Origin: Roseibium aestuarii
Lineage (GTDB): Bacteria > Pseudomonadota > Alphaproteobacteria > Rhizobiales > Stappiaceae
Direction: 5' to 3'
NCBI RefSeq assembly: GCF_008477545.1
Contig: NZ_VORA01000007.1
Location: 82,560 to 146,559 of the forward strand
DNA: 64,000 bases
Shown: in pieces, positions 1-8,830 of the stretch
How positions within the stretch are numbered: the stretch's first letter is position 1
Layout: every line of letters begins with the position of its first letter
Program-made: the position numbers and the translations under genes
The notes under the pieces: model-generated
Databases searched by the model: none
What the model was told of the DNA's origin: nothing
Seen by the model: only the letters and a program-made list of their open reading frames with translations

Positions 1-2169
1 ACCGTCGCCGCCAGCGGCGGCGCTCAGGCCGGATCGTTCTTCGAGCGGGTCAGCACCTTCCCGGTCTACAAGACCCTGGCTGAGGGCGTGGACATGAAGA
101 CCGAGACCTCTGCCGAGATCATCTCCGCCAGCAAGGACGGCAACACCCTCGTCTTCTCCGACAGCCCGTCCGGTGCCATTGTCTTCGTGGACGCCACCGA
201 TCCGGCGGCGCTCGCGCCCAAGGGCCGCGTCGACGTGTCCGGTGAGCCGACGTCCGTTTCCGTCGGTCAGGCCTTTGCCTATGCCGGTGTGAACACCAGC
301 GAGACCTATGTGACCCCGTCGGGTCATCTGGCCGTCATCGCTTTCGCCGACATGGGGATTGCCGCCAAGTGCGACGTGAAGGGCCAGCCCGACAGCGTCG
401 CCACCTCGGCCGATGGCAAGTATGTGGTCATCGCCATCGAGAACGAGCGCGACGAAGAGCTCAATGACGGTGTCATTCCGCAGATGCCGGCCGGTCACCT
501 CGCCATCTTCGATCTCGATGCCAACGGCATGCCGACCAATTGCGACGCGGTGCGCATCGTCGACATGACCGGCCTCTCTGAGATCGCCCCCACCGATCCG
601 GAGCCGGAGTTCGTGTCGATCAACGACAAGAACCAGGCTGTCGTGACCCTTCAGGAAAACAATCACATCGTGGTGGTGGATCTGGCGTCCGGCGAGATCG
701 TCTCCCATTTCCCGGCCGGTGCCGTGACCGTCGAGAACATCCCGGTGAAGAAGACCCGGGTGAGCGATGCCAACGGCTCCATCGAGAACGTGAAGCGTGA
801 ACCGGATGCGGTTGCCTGGCTGGATGCGGACCGGTTCGTGACTGCCAACGAAGGCGACTATGAAGGCGGCTCGCGCGGCTTCACCATCTGGAACACCAAG
901 GGCGAGGTACTCTTCGACAGCGGCGCGCAGATCGAGCATCTGGGCATGGAAACCGGCCATTATCCGGCCAAGCGCGCGGCGAAGAAGGGCACCGAGCCGG
1001 AAGGCGTCGCCATCGGCACCTTCGACGGCCAGACCTACATCTTCATCAATTCCGAGCGCGGCAACTTCGTCGCCGTCTACAAGGATACGGGTGCCGAGCC
1101 GGAATTCGTCCAGATCCTGCCGACGCATATCGCTCCGGAAGGTTCTGTCACGATCCCGAGCCGCGGGCTCTTCGTGGTCGCCAACGAGGCGGACAGTGCC
1201 GAGGACGGGTTCCGCGCCCAGGTCAGCGTCTACAAGTTTGGCGCAGAAGAAGCGGCCTATCCGATGGTCGTCTCCGACAAGGATCCGGAAACCGGTGCGC
1301 CGATCGGCTGGGGCGCGCTCTCTGGCCTTGCCGCCGACCCGAGCGATCCCGCCAAGGTCTATGCGGTGACCGACAGCTTCTATGACACGGCGAAGATCCT
1401 GACGCTGGACGTCTCCGCGAAGCCAGCCCGCATCACCGGCTTTGTTGCCCTGCATGGCAAGGACACGCCGAAATACGACCTGGAAGGCATTTCCGTCGCC
1501 CGTGACGGCGGCTTCTGGCTCGCCTCCGAAGGCAACCCGGACAAGGATATGAAGCATCTCCTGATCAAGGCCGCCGTCGACGGCACCGTCGAGGACGAGA
1601 TCGAGCTGCCGGCCGAGCTGGTTGCCCAGTCCGCCCGCTTCTCCTTAGAAGGCGTTGCCGAGTTCGAGCGTGACGGTCAGACCCTTGTCGCCCTCGCCGT
1701 GCAGCGCGAGTGGAAGGACGATCCGAAGGGCATGGTGAAGCTTGCCATCTACAATCCGGCGGACAAGTCCTGGGGCTTCGTGCATTACCCGCTGGACAAG
1801 CCGGCCAGCCCGGCCGGCGGCTGGGTCGGCCTGTCGGAAATCGTCTCTCTCGGTGGCGAAGAGTTCCTGATCCTGGAGCGGGACAACCAGGGTGGCGAAT
1901 TCGCGACCATCAAGGAGATCACCAAGATCTCGCTCAAGGGTATCGCTCCGGCTGCCTATGGTTCCGAGCTGCCGGTGGTCGACAAGGTCAAGGTGAAGGA
2001 CATCCTTCCCGAGCTGCAGGCCTCACACGGCTGGGTGCTGGACAAGCCGGAAGGCCTGACGGTCACTGCCTCGGGCGAAGTGATCCTGGTGACCGACAAT
2101 GACGGCGTGGATGACGCCCCGGGCGCCACCGAGCTGTTCCATCTGGGTCAGGTTTCTGACCTGAAGTAA
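1..2169 (+). CDS. esterase-like activity of phytase / choice-of-anchor I family protein (5' partial)
   Basis: The reading frame is open from the first base, so the true start and any signal peptide lie upstream; 722 residues are visible up to the TAA. The N-terminal half has YVTN-like beta-propeller repeats (for example PDSVATSADGKYVVIAIENE), as in the choice-of-anchor I family. The C-terminal half, from about nt 1300, has the hallmark DLEGISVARDGGFWLASEGN of the 'esterase-like activity of phytase' domain. Such proteins are usually exported and act on phosphate or ester substrates, but substrate and catalytic residues cannot be set from sequence alone. No C-terminal anchor is seen. A strong hairpin follows the stop, so this is probably the last gene of its transcript. 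The family call is fairly secure; the biochemical role is inference. Confidence 0.75.
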   Translation, partial: TVAASGGAQAGSFFERVSTFPVYKTLAEGVDMKTETSAEIISASKDGNTLVFSDSPSGAIVFVDATDPAALAPKGRVDVSGEPTSVSVGQAFAYAGVNTSETYVTPSGHLAVIAFADMGIAAKCDVKGQPDSVATSADGKYVVIAIENERDEELNDGVIPQMPAGHLAIFDLDANGMPTNCDAVRIVDMTGLSEIAPTDPEPEFVSINDKNQAVVTLQENNHIVVVDLASGEIVSHFPAGAVTVENIPVKKTRVSDANGSIENVKREPDAVAWLDADRFVTANEGDYEGGSRGFTIWNTKGEVLFDSGAQIEHLGMETGHYPAKRAAKKGTEPEGVAIGTFDGQTYIFINSERGNFVAVYKDTGAEPEFVQILPTHIAPEGSVTIPSRGLFVVANEADSAEDGFRAQVSVYKFGAEEAAYPMVVSDKDPETGAPIGWGALSGLAADPSDPAKVYAVTDSFYDTAKILTLDVSAKPARITGFVALHGKDTPKYDLEGISVARDGGFWLASEGNPDKDMKHLLIKAAVDGTVEDEIELPAELVAQSARFSLEGVAEFERDGQTLVALAVQREWKDDPKGMVKLAIYNPADKSWGFVHYPLDKPASPAGGWVGLSEIVSLGGEEFLILERDNQGGEFATIKEITKISLKGIAPAAYGSELPVVDKVKVKDILPELQASHGWVLDKPEGLTVTASGEVILVTDNDGVDDAPGATELFHLGQVSDLK

Positions 2170-2198
2170 GCCATCCGGTCCCCTCAGACCGCATGCAG

Positions 2199-2230
2199 GA
2201 CGCCCGGGAGAGTAATCTTCCGGGCGTCTT
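2199..2230. terminator. hairpin terminator, possibly bidirectional
   Basis: GACGCCCGG (2199-2207) pairs with CCGGGCGTC (2220-2228), with about 10 nt of loop and a short T-rich tail (TTCCATTT) on the plus strand. It lies 30 bp after the phytase-like gene and would also serve a minus-strand gene ending at 2276. Confidence 0.6.
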
Positions 2231-2275
2231 CCATTTGGTGGGCTTTCGGTCCGCCGCATGGTCCGGGCGACCGTT

Positions 2276-2599
2276 TCAGATGGCGCCCGGCACTGCACTC
2301 AGAAACGCTTGAAGGGTCGGGCCAAGGGCCGCGCCCGCCAGGAGAAGCGGCGCTGCATAGAGCCGGATCCGGGCACCTGGAAGCTCGAGCGAGCGGCAGG
2401 GGCGCCCCTTGCGCCGCAGGCCGGCGTCGGGCATGGGCGCGATGGCGGGCAGGGCCGTGCGACCGGACGGCCATTCGCCAAGGTCTGATGGCAGAAGATC
2501 AGATTGCGGTGTCTCGACCAGGGTCTGCTCGATGGGGCGCCTGCGCCGCAGCATCTGCCTGCGCGCTCCCGCGCGGAACGACTTTCGGTTATCCGGCAT
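2276..2599 (-). CDS. possible small membrane-anchored protein (107 aa), unknown
   Basis: Unrecognised. The frame from the ATG at 2599 encodes 107 residues. The N-terminus is basic (MPDNRKSFRAGARRQMLRRR), the middle is polar, and one hydrophobic stretch of about 20 residues lies near the C-terminus (LYAAPLLLAGAALGPTLQAF). That layout suits a C-tail-anchored or single-span protein. The frame is open further upstream, but the residues there look random. The start has only a weak GGAA about 10 nt upstream. It ends about 45 bp from a hairpin that could act on both strands, which supports a real convergent gene. High GC makes chance reading frames common, so this remains tentative. Confidence 0.35.
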   Translation of the reverse strand: MPDNRKSFRAGARRQMLRRRRPIEQTLVETPQSDLLPSDLGEWPSGRTALPAIAPMPDAGLRRKGRPCRSLELPGARIRLYAAPLLLAGAALGPTLQAFLSAVPGAI

Positions 2600-2861
2600 G
2601 GTGCAAGGTTCCAGCCGGCGGATACCTGAAGAGCGTGTGTGCTCCCCGCCCGGTACGAGATGTGTGCATGCCGCCCTCCCAAACGACCGAACGCGCCCTC
2701 CGCGCTTTCGACTGCGGGGACAGGTTAGGTAGTTGTGACAGGACGGCACAAGTGCGTATTTCTGCTGAGCGGAGCATTTTTCCCGCTTTTGATAGTCCAC
2801 GCGCCGATTTTGGGCCCCGTATTCCGCCTGGCGGCACGTTTTGGCGCCAGATCACGCCGGT
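2600..2861. other. intergenic region, no gene seen
   Basis: This stretch is somewhat richer in A+T than its surroundings and separates the tentative 107-aa gene from the end of the 138-aa gene. Its reading frames are short or of unlikely composition. It may hold the promoter of the 2276-2599 gene, but I cannot point to convincing -35 and -10 boxes. Confidence 0.5.
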
Positions 2862-3278
2862 TTACTGCGCCCGGCGATAGACGGTCGTGTTGGTGAAGCT
2901 GTCGACGTCCACCAGATGCACGGTCTGGGTGATGGTGAGGGTCCGCCCGTCCTCGGAGAGTTCCCGGTCCGCCTTCATCAGGGTGAGCTGACCCTTGCGG
3001 GCCTCGGAGACGAGGTTGCGGTCGCCGACGAAGCGCAGGCTCATGGCATCGACCAGTCCGCTCTTGCCGAGCTTGGTCTCCGGGCCATCCGGCACGGCGG
3101 AGAAGCTGTCGTTGGTCACCTGACCGTCGGCGCTCACCTGGTTCATGGTGAAGACGGCCATGCCGAAATTGTCCTCGATCTTCAGGGTGGCGCTCTTTGG
3201 CGCTTCGCCCTGCTGATATTCGCTGGCCTCGGTGTCGAGGATCCAGGTGCCCAGGAAGGGGCCGATCTTGTCGCTCAT
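2862..3278 (-). CDS. conserved hypothetical protein, small beta-rich (138 aa)
   Basis: A 138-residue soluble protein with no signal peptide or membrane span. It begins MSDKIGPFLGTWILDTEASE, a pattern common to small lipocalin-like or fatty-acid-binding-like folds that start with a 'GTW' strand. The rest alternates strands with charged turns and ends in VDSFTNTTVYRRAQ. The ATG at 3278 is preceded by a weak GGGAT about 8 nt upstream. A strong hairpin separates it from leuB upstream, so it probably has its own promoter in the roughly 45 bp between. Function unknown; the lipocalin-like fold is an inference from strand pattern only. Confidence 0.7.
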   Translation of the reverse strand: MSDKIGPFLGTWILDTEASEYQQGEAPKSATLKIEDNFGMAVFTMNQVSADGQVTNDSFSAVPDGPETKLGKSGLVDAMSLRFVGDRNLVSEARKGQLTLMKADRELSEDGRTLTITQTVHLVDVDSFTNTTVYRRAQ

Positions 3279-3322
3279 GGAGAGATCCCGGCTGTGTGTG
3301 GGTTTTGCGGGCCTTATAATGG

Positions 3323-3360
3323 AAAAAGGCTGTCAGAGCGAAGACCCTGACAGCCTTTTT
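3323..3360 (-). terminator. rho-independent terminator of leuB (symmetric)
   Basis: AAAAAGGCTGTCAG (3323-3336) pairs with CTGACAGCCTTTTT (3347-3360), a 14-bp stem with a 10-nt loop. On the minus strand it is followed by a T run and stands 36 bp after the leuB stop. Confidence 0.9.
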
Positions 3361-3395
3361 CAGTTTTCAGCCGACAGTACCGGGCCGGATCGGCC

Positions 3396-4508
3396 TCAGG
3401 CGGTCAGCGCATCCAGTTCGGCCAGGATCGCGTCGCCCATTTCGGCGGTGGAGACGACCTTGTCGCCCTCGGCCGCGATGTCACGGGTGCGCAGGCCCTT
3501 GTCGAGGGTGCTGGAGATGGCCTTCTCGACCAGATCCGCTTCCTCGATCAGCTCGAAGGAATAGCGCAGCGCCATGGCGAAGGAGGCGATCATGGCGATC
3601 GGGTTGGCAGCACCCGTGCCGGCGATGTCCGGAGCGGAGCCGTGGACCGGCTCGTACATGGCCTTGCGGCGGCCGGTCTTGGGATCCGGGGCGCCGAGGG
3701 AGGCGGAGGGCAGCATGCCGAGCGAGCCGGTCAGCATGGCGGCCACGTCGGAGAGCATGTCGCCGAAGAGGTTGTCGGTGACGATGACGTCGAACTGCTT
3801 GGGCCAGCGCACGAGCTGCATGCCGCCGGCATCGGCCAGCATGTGGTCGAGCTTGACGTCCTGATAGCCGTTCTTGTGGGTCTCGGTCACGACCTGGTTC
3901 CAAAGCACGCCAGACTTCATGACGTTGCGCTTTTCCATCGAGCAGACCTTGTTGCCGCGGGTGCGGGCCAGCTCGAAGGCAACCTTGGAAATGCGCTCGA
4001 TCTCGTAGGTGTCATAGACCTGGGTGTCGATGCCGCGCTTCTGGCCGTTGCCCAGGTCGATGATTTCCTTCGGTTCGCCGAAATAGACGCCGCCGGTCAG
4101 CTCGCGGACGATGAGGATGTCGAGACCCTCGATCACGTCCGGCTTGAGGGACGAGGCATCGGCCAGTGCCGGATAGCAGATGGCCGGGCGCAGGTTGGCG
4201 AAGAGTTCCATGTCCTTGCGCAGGCGCAGCAGGCCGGCTTCCGGACGGACTTCATAGGGGACATCATCCCACTTGGGGCCACCCACGGCGCCGAAGATCA
4301 CCGCATCGGCGGACATGGCCTTGGCCATGTCTTCTTCGGAGATGGCGAGCCCATGGGCATCATAGGCAGCGCCGCCCACCAGACCCTCGTCGGTCTCGAA
4401 GGTGTCCTTGCCGCGGGCGTTCAGCCAGGCAATGATCTTCTTCACTTCGACCATGATCTCCGGGCCGATGCCGTCGCCCGGAAGAAGGAGGAGCTTGTGT
4501 GTCGCCAT
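3396..4508 (-). CDS. leuB: 3-isopropylmalate dehydrogenase
   Basis: LeuB oxidises and decarboxylates (2R,3S)-3-isopropylmalate to 2-oxoisocaproate with NAD+, the third step of leucine synthesis, in the cytosol as a homodimer. The 370-residue length from the ATG at 4508 is usual for the family. Visible signatures are GDGIGPEI near the N-terminus, [33 protein letters not shown] (metal-binding aspartates) and the NAD-site [18 protein letters not shown]. The frame is open for another 40 codons upstream, but only this ATG gives the normal N-terminus and has a GGCGGA-like ribosome site. leuC and leuD are not adjacent. The gene ends in a strong terminator and appears monocistronic. Confidence 0.97.
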   Translation of the reverse strand: MATHKLLLLPGDGIGPEIMVEVKKIIAWLNARGKDTFETDEGLVGGAAYDAHGLAISEEDMAKAMSADAVIFGAVGGPKWDDVPYEVRPEAGLLRLRKDMELFANLRPAICYPALADASSLKPDVIEGLDILIVRELTGGVYFGEPKEIIDLGNGQKRGIDTQVYDTYEIERISKVAFELARTRGNKVCSMEKRNVMKSGVLWNQVVTETHKNGYQDVKLDHMLADAGGMQLVRWPKQFDVIVTDNLFGDMLSDVAAMLTGSLGMLPSASLGAPDPKTGRRKAMYEPVHGSAPDIAGTGAANPIAMIASFAMALRYSFELIEEADLVEKAISSTLDKGLRTRDIAAEGDKVVSTAEMGDAILAELDALTA

Positions 4509-4671
4509 GGGAGTCCGCCCTTGTCTGTTTCTTGAAGACATTTCGATGATTTGGGTTACCGCCTTGGCGCAGGTGTGACAAGCGGTCTCCCTGCCGGGCG
4601 CAGGGCGAGAGTGTTCAAAAGATTTCAACTGTACCTGCGAGTACGCTCAACTCTGGCCTCGGGGCAGGATT

Positions 4672-5445
4672 TCAGCCGGCCAGGATGCGCGCCGTGCCCT
4701 GCCAGAGCAGGTTGAGGGCGAGCAGGGTCATGACCAGCCGGAAGCCTTTCCGGAAGGTCTCTTCCCGCATGCGGCCGAGGAGGCGGCTGCCGGCGAGGGT
4801 TCCGATGAAGCCGCTGATGATCATCAGAATGATCAGACCGGCCCAGGGCGCGAAGGCAAAGCCGAGGGCCCCGAAGGCAAGCACCTTGAAGATGTGCATG
4901 GTGAGCGCGGTCGCGGCCTGATTGGCGACGAACTGATGCCGGGTCAGCCCGAGGGTGGCCAGAACACTGCCGCCGATGGGACCTGCAGCTCCGAAGAACA
5001 TGCTCAGCAGCGTCGAGAGGAACCCGGCGATGCCCATCGCCTGACGGGCCATGTGACCGAGGCGGGGCGGGCGGCCCCAGATCACCCAGATCACGAAGCA
5101 ACCGATACCGACCCGCAGCCAGCCATCGGGCAGATTGACCGCGATGGCTCCGCCCAGGGCAGCCCCCAGGGCCGCGCCGACCGCGAACCACAGCCAGATG
5201 ACGCGGTCCACATGGCGCCACTGGACCAGGGCTCTACCGGCATTGGAGCCGAACTGCACGACGCCGTGGACGGGCACAAGGGCCGCGCCCGGCATGAGAT
5301 TGGCCATGACCGCGATGAGGGCGATGCCTCCGCCGAGGCCGACGGCTGCCGTCAGTGCCGAGGTGACGAAACTGGCGGCGATCAGGAACAGGGAGACGGC
5401 GAGGGAGAGCTGGTCGGGCAGGAGCCAGTGAAACAGGTCGGTCAT
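4672..5445 (-). CDS. sulfite exporter TauE/SafE family membrane protein
   Basis: A 257-residue polytopic protein with about eight hydrophobic segments in two repeats. The first repeat carries the glycine-rich AAVGLGGGIALIAV typical of the TauE/SafE (DUF81) family; the second has FFGAAGPIGGSVLATLGL. Members export sulfite, sulfoacetate or other organosulfur anions, but this paralogue's substrate cannot be told. I chose the ATG at 5445 because GAAGG stands 7-8 nt upstream; a GTG two codons earlier is also possible. leuB lies downstream in the same direction but 163 bp away, so cotranscription is not certain. Confidence 0.88.
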   Translation of the reverse strand: MTDLFHWLLPDQLSLAVSLFLIAASFVTSALTAAVGLGGGIALIAVMANLMPGAALVPVHGVVQFGSNAGRALVQWRHVDRVIWLWFAVGAALGAALGGAIAVNLPDGWLRVGIGCFVIWVIWGRPPRLGHMARQAMGIAGFLSTLLSMFFGAAGPIGGSVLATLGLTRHQFVANQAATALTMHIFKVLAFGALGFAFAPWAGLIILMIISGFIGTLAGSRLLGRMREETFRKGFRLVMTLLALNLLWQGTARILAG

Positions 5446-5532
5446 GGGCACACCTTCGGTCGGGAAGGTCTTATCCTCCCGGCTTCTTCCCCTGACAAGG
5501 CTGCCTTTGCGCTTTGCCGTTCGGCGGCGGCG

Positions 5533-7371
5533 TCAGTCCGTGCGCGAGGGCGCGGTGCTTGCCGGGCTCTGGCCGAAGGTGGTCGTCGCCAGGCCGGCGG
5601 GGTCGTCCTTGGCGCGCTGCTTCATCAGGGCGATCTGACGCCAGAGCAGGTCCTGATCATCGACGGCCAGACCGCGCGGCAGGTGCAGCACGGCGATGGA
5701 GCAGCTCAGAAGCGGGAACTGGCGCTCGACGCCCGCCCGGTCCCGGGACAGGATGAAGCCCGCTTCGCGATGGTTGGGGTCGTAGAAGCTTTCGGCCTGA
5801 TGGCGGAACTCGGTGCGCAGGACCTGCAGCCGCTCTTCGATGCTGGCGAGGTCGCGGGCCTTGAAGCCGATGAAGAAGTCGTCACCGCCGATGTGACCGA
5901 GAAAATCCTCGGCGCCCGACAGATGCCGCCGGGCCAGGTCGGCGAAGAGAAGCAGGGCGCGGTCGCCGGTCTTGAAACCATAGGCATCGTTGAACGGCTT
6001 GAAGTGGTCGAAGTCGATGTAGCAGAAACAGCGCTCCGTGTCAGAACGGGCGGCCTCCTCCAGCACGAAGGCGGTGATGCTGCCATTGCCGGGCAGCTTG
6101 GTCAGCGGGTTTTGGTCCTCGGCTTCGCGCATGCGGATCTCGTTGGCGATCTTCAGCAGGGAGCTGGTGGTCAGGAACCCGAAATACTTGCCGTTGCGGG
6201 TGATGATCACGCCGCCGGTCTGCTCGTCCTCGTTGGCGATCAGGCCGATGAGCTGGTCCAGCTTGGAGTGAAGATCGGCGATGGGGCAGCGGTGCAGGAA
6301 GCTCTTCACCCGGTTGTCCACGGCCCGATTGCGCAGGAGATCCTGGCCGAAGGGCATGTAGATCAGGTCCTTGATGTCGGCTTCCTTGATGAGCCCGCGC
6401 GGCTCGTCGGCCTCGTTGATCACCGGAATGAAGGGATAGGCCCGGCCGGCGCGCAGCATGGCCAGAACCTCGTCCATGCGGGCGGTGTCGCGCAGGGCGA
6501 CCAGCGGCTTGATCTCCCGCTTCAGCAGGTTCTCGTGGCCTTTCGACCCGGCTTCGGTGCGGGCGGAAATGTTGATCGCCTGGGGGTAGCGGTCGAGGAT
6601 CTCGTCCGTCCGGGTCGTGGGGTGGGAGATGAGATAGCCCTGCATGAGGTCGCAGCCGATTTCCCGGCAGGTGTTGAATTCGGCCCGGGTTTCCACGCCT
6701 TCGGCAACGACCCGCATGCCGAGCACATGGGCGAGTTCGACCATCGAGGACGCGAGCAGGCGCTTGCGGGCATCGCTGTGGATCGACTGGACGAAGAAGC
6801 GGTCGATCTTGATGATCTCGGGCTCGAAGTCATAGAGGCTCTTGAGCTGGGAAAAGCCCTTGCCGAAATCGTCGATGGCGATGGAGAAGTCCTGCTGGCG
6901 CGCCTCCCTGATGAAGGTCCGGATGCGTTCCGGCGACGACAGGTCGCGCGCCTCGGAGAGCTCGAGGCAGATGCTGGCGGCGGAGAGGCCATATTCCCGC
7001 AACAGGGCGGCGGTGCGGGCCGTGAGGTCGCTGTCGGTTTCGAAGAGGCGCGGGTCGACGTTCAGGAACAGGCGGGTCGTTCGCGGCAGGCGGGCGTGGG
7101 TGACCTTGGCAATGGCCTTGCGGCGCAGGATCAGCTCCAGCTCGACCAGGCAGTTCAGCTCGTAGGCCTTGTCGAAGACCTGGGCCGGGGTGGTGCAGTC
7201 CAGCTGCTCCACATTCCGCAGCAGGGCCTCCAGCCCGTAGAGATCTCCGGTGTGGCAGTCGACGATCGGCTGCAGTGCATAGTCGAGCACCGAGGCAGCG
7301 TTCGACAGGAACTGCTGGGGGTTGATCGTGAAGCGGAAGGTCGCCGGATGGACGGGCTGGTGGTGGGTCAT
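5533..7371 (-). CDS. EAL–CBS–GGDEF-type c-di-GMP protein with degenerate GGDDF site
   Basis: A 612-residue cytosolic protein without membrane spans. An N-terminal EAL phosphodiesterase domain (about 20-265) keeps the key motifs: EAL at 48-50, FLNVDPRLF, ELSEA, IAIDDFGKG, IIKIDR, VAEGVETRAEF and MQGYLISHP. A middle region (about 275-400) looks like a pair of CBS domains, which often bind nucleotides. A C-terminal GGDEF-type domain has GGDDF at 495-499, replacing the catalytic Glu with Asp, and no RxxD inhibitory site in front. Prediction: active c-di-GMP hydrolase with a regulatory, perhaps GTP-sensing, cyclase-like domain. The ATG at 7371 has AGGA 5 nt upstream; the frame extends to 7437 but reads less naturally. 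No flagellar or exopolysaccharide target is adjacent. Confidence 0.9.
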   Translation of the reverse strand: MTHHQPVHPATFRFTINPQQFLSNAASVLDYALQPIVDCHTGDLYGLEALLRNVEQLDCTTPAQVFDKAYELNCLVELELILRRKAIAKVTHARLPRTTRLFLNVDPRLFETDSDLTARTAALLREYGLSAASICLELSEARDLSSPERIRTFIREARQQDFSIAIDDFGKGFSQLKSLYDFEPEIIKIDRFFVQSIHSDARKRLLASSMVELAHVLGMRVVAEGVETRAEFNTCREIGCDLMQGYLISHPTTRTDEILDRYPQAINISARTEAGSKGHENLLKREIKPLVALRDTARMDEVLAMLRAGRAYPFIPVINEADEPRGLIKEADIKDLIYMPFGQDLLRNRAVDNRVKSFLHRCPIADLHSKLDQLIGLIANEDEQTGGVIITRNGKYFGFLTTSSLLKIANEIRMREAEDQNPLTKLPGNGSITAFVLEEAARSDTERCFCYIDFDHFKPFNDAYGFKTGDRALLLFADLARRHLSGAEDFLGHIGGDDFFIGFKARDLASIEERLQVLRTEFRHQAESFYDPNHREAGFILSRDRAGVERQFPLLSCSIAVLHLPRGLAVDDQDLLWRQIALMKQRAKDDPAGLATTTFGQSPASTAPSRTD

Positions 7372-7488
7372 GGTGTCCTGGTCTCGCGCGGAGAAAATGA
7401 ACTTCGCGGCAGAGCCTAGGGCAGGTCGACATGACATTTATTACAGTGAGGTGCCTAATCAATCCTCAAGGTAAGCAAAGACTTAAGG

Positions 7489-7524
7489 CCCCTGCAGCGG
7501 GCTGTCGGTGGCCCGTCGCAGGGG
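7489..7524 (-). terminator. possible terminator of the M20 amidohydrolase gene
   Basis: CCCCTGCAGCGGGC (7489-7502) and GCCCGTCGCAGGGG (7511-7524) form a GC-rich stem with one mismatch region, 23 bp past the M20 stop. On the minus strand the tail reads CCTTAAGTCTTTGCTT, only moderately T-rich. Confidence 0.5.
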
Positions 7525-7547
7525 AGATTTCCGGCCGTTTTCCGGTC

Positions 7548-8720
7548 TCAGGCCGCCGGGTTCAGCGCCCGTTCGACAAGGCGGATCCAGTAAGAGCTTC
7601 CGTAGAGGATGGCGTCGTCGTTGAAGTCGTAGAGCGGATGATGCAGGCCCGCGCTGTCGCCGTTGCCGGTATAGATGAAGGCGCCCGGACGTTCTTCGAG
7701 CATGTAGGCGAAGTCTTCGCCGCCCATCATCGGCGGCTGATCCCGGTTGACCATGCCGGGACCTGCGATCTCCTCGGCCACATCTGCGGCGAAGGCGGTC
7801 TGTTCCTCGTGGTTGACGACGACCGGATAGCCTTCGATGAAGTCGATCTCGGCGACGGCGCCATGGGCGGCGGCGATGTTTTCGACCAGCGAGAGGAAGC
7901 GTTCCTTAGCCAGCTTTCGAACCTGTCCGTCGAGGGTGCGGATGGTTCCGGCAAGGGTCGCTTCCTGCGGAATGACGTTGCTGGCATCGCCGGCGCGGAA
8001 AATCGTCACCGAAACGACGAGCGATTTTAACGGATCGGCGTTGCGGCTGGCGATGGACTGCAGTCCGGCGACGATCTGGGAGCCGGTGACAATGGGGTCG
8101 ATCGTGTCGTGCGGACGGGCGGCGTGGCCGCCGCGGCCCTTGATCTTGATCTCGAATTCGTCGGTGGCGGCCATCATCGCACCCGGGCGCAGGGCGAACT
8201 GGCCAACCGGCATGCCGGGATAATTGTGCATGCCATAGACCTCGTCGATGGCCCAGCGGGTCATCAGGCCGTCGTCGATCATGGCCTTGGCGCCGGCGCC
8301 GCCCTCTTCGGCCGGCTGGAAGATGACAACCACGGTGCCGTCGAAGTTGCGGGTCTCTGCGAGATACTTGGCGGCACCCAGCAGCATGGCCGTGTGGCCG
8401 TCATGGCCGCAGGCGTGCATCTTGCCCTCCACCTTCGAGGCATAGGGCTTGCCGGTGATTTCCTTGATCGGCAGGGCGTCCATGTCGGCGCGCAGGCCCA
8501 TGACGCGGCCGGTGCCGCCATTGCGGCCGCGGATCACGCCGACAACGCCGGTGCGCCCGATGCCTGTCACCACCTCATCCAGCCCGAAGCTCTCGAGAAG
8601 TTCGGCCACCTTCTGCCCGGTGCGCACGGTCTCGTAGAGGATCTCGGGATTTTCGTGGAAGTCCCGGCGCCATGCGGTGATTTCCTCATGCATGTCGGCG
8701 AGGCGGTTGACGATGGGCAT
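7548..8720 (-). CDS. M20 family amidohydrolase (hippurate hydrolase-like)
   Basis: A 390-residue cytosolic metalloamidase of the M20D type, which cleaves N-acyl amino acids or similar amides. Metal and catalytic motifs are present: RADMDALPI, MHACGHDGHTAMLLG, FQPAEEGGAGAKAM, GRGGHAARPHDTIDP in the dimerisation domain, and MGGEDFAYML near the C-terminus with a following GLHHPLYDFND. The ATG at 8720 has GGGAG 9 nt upstream; an in-frame extension to 8753 lacks a ribosome site. It lies 110 bp after the methyltransferase gene in the same direction and may be the last member of that run. Substrate (N-acetyl amino acid, hippurate or other) is not determinable. Confidence 0.92.
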   Translation of the reverse strand: MPIVNRLADMHEEITAWRRDFHENPEILYETVRTGQKVAELLESFGLDEVVTGIGRTGVVGVIRGRNGGTGRVMGLRADMDALPIKEITGKPYASKVEGKMHACGHDGHTAMLLGAAKYLAETRNFDGTVVVIFQPAEEGGAGAKAMIDDGLMTRWAIDEVYGMHNYPGMPVGQFALRPGAMMAATDEFEIKIKGRGGHAARPHDTIDPIVTGSQIVAGLQSIASRNADPLKSLVVSVTIFRAGDASNVIPQEATLAGTIRTLDGQVRKLAKERFLSLVENIAAAHGAVAEIDFIEGYPVVVNHEEQTAFAADVAEEIAGPGMVNRDQPPMMGGEDFAYMLEERPGAFIYTGNGDSAGLHHPLYDFNDDAILYGSSYWIRLVERALNPAA

Positions 8721-8830
8721 GTGATGCTCCCTGGGAGGAATGGGTCGCCGCATGCTATCGCAAGTGCAGCAAAGGGGAAGGGGTCACGCGCCGAGATGGT
8801 GCGGTGCGTGAGGATCGGCAAGGGGCCGGG

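Noticed and set aside
4894..7419. 841-codon open frame antisense to the EAL-GGDEF and TauE genes
   Set aside because: It spans two real minus-strand genes and the gap between them, with composition typical of an antisense shadow.
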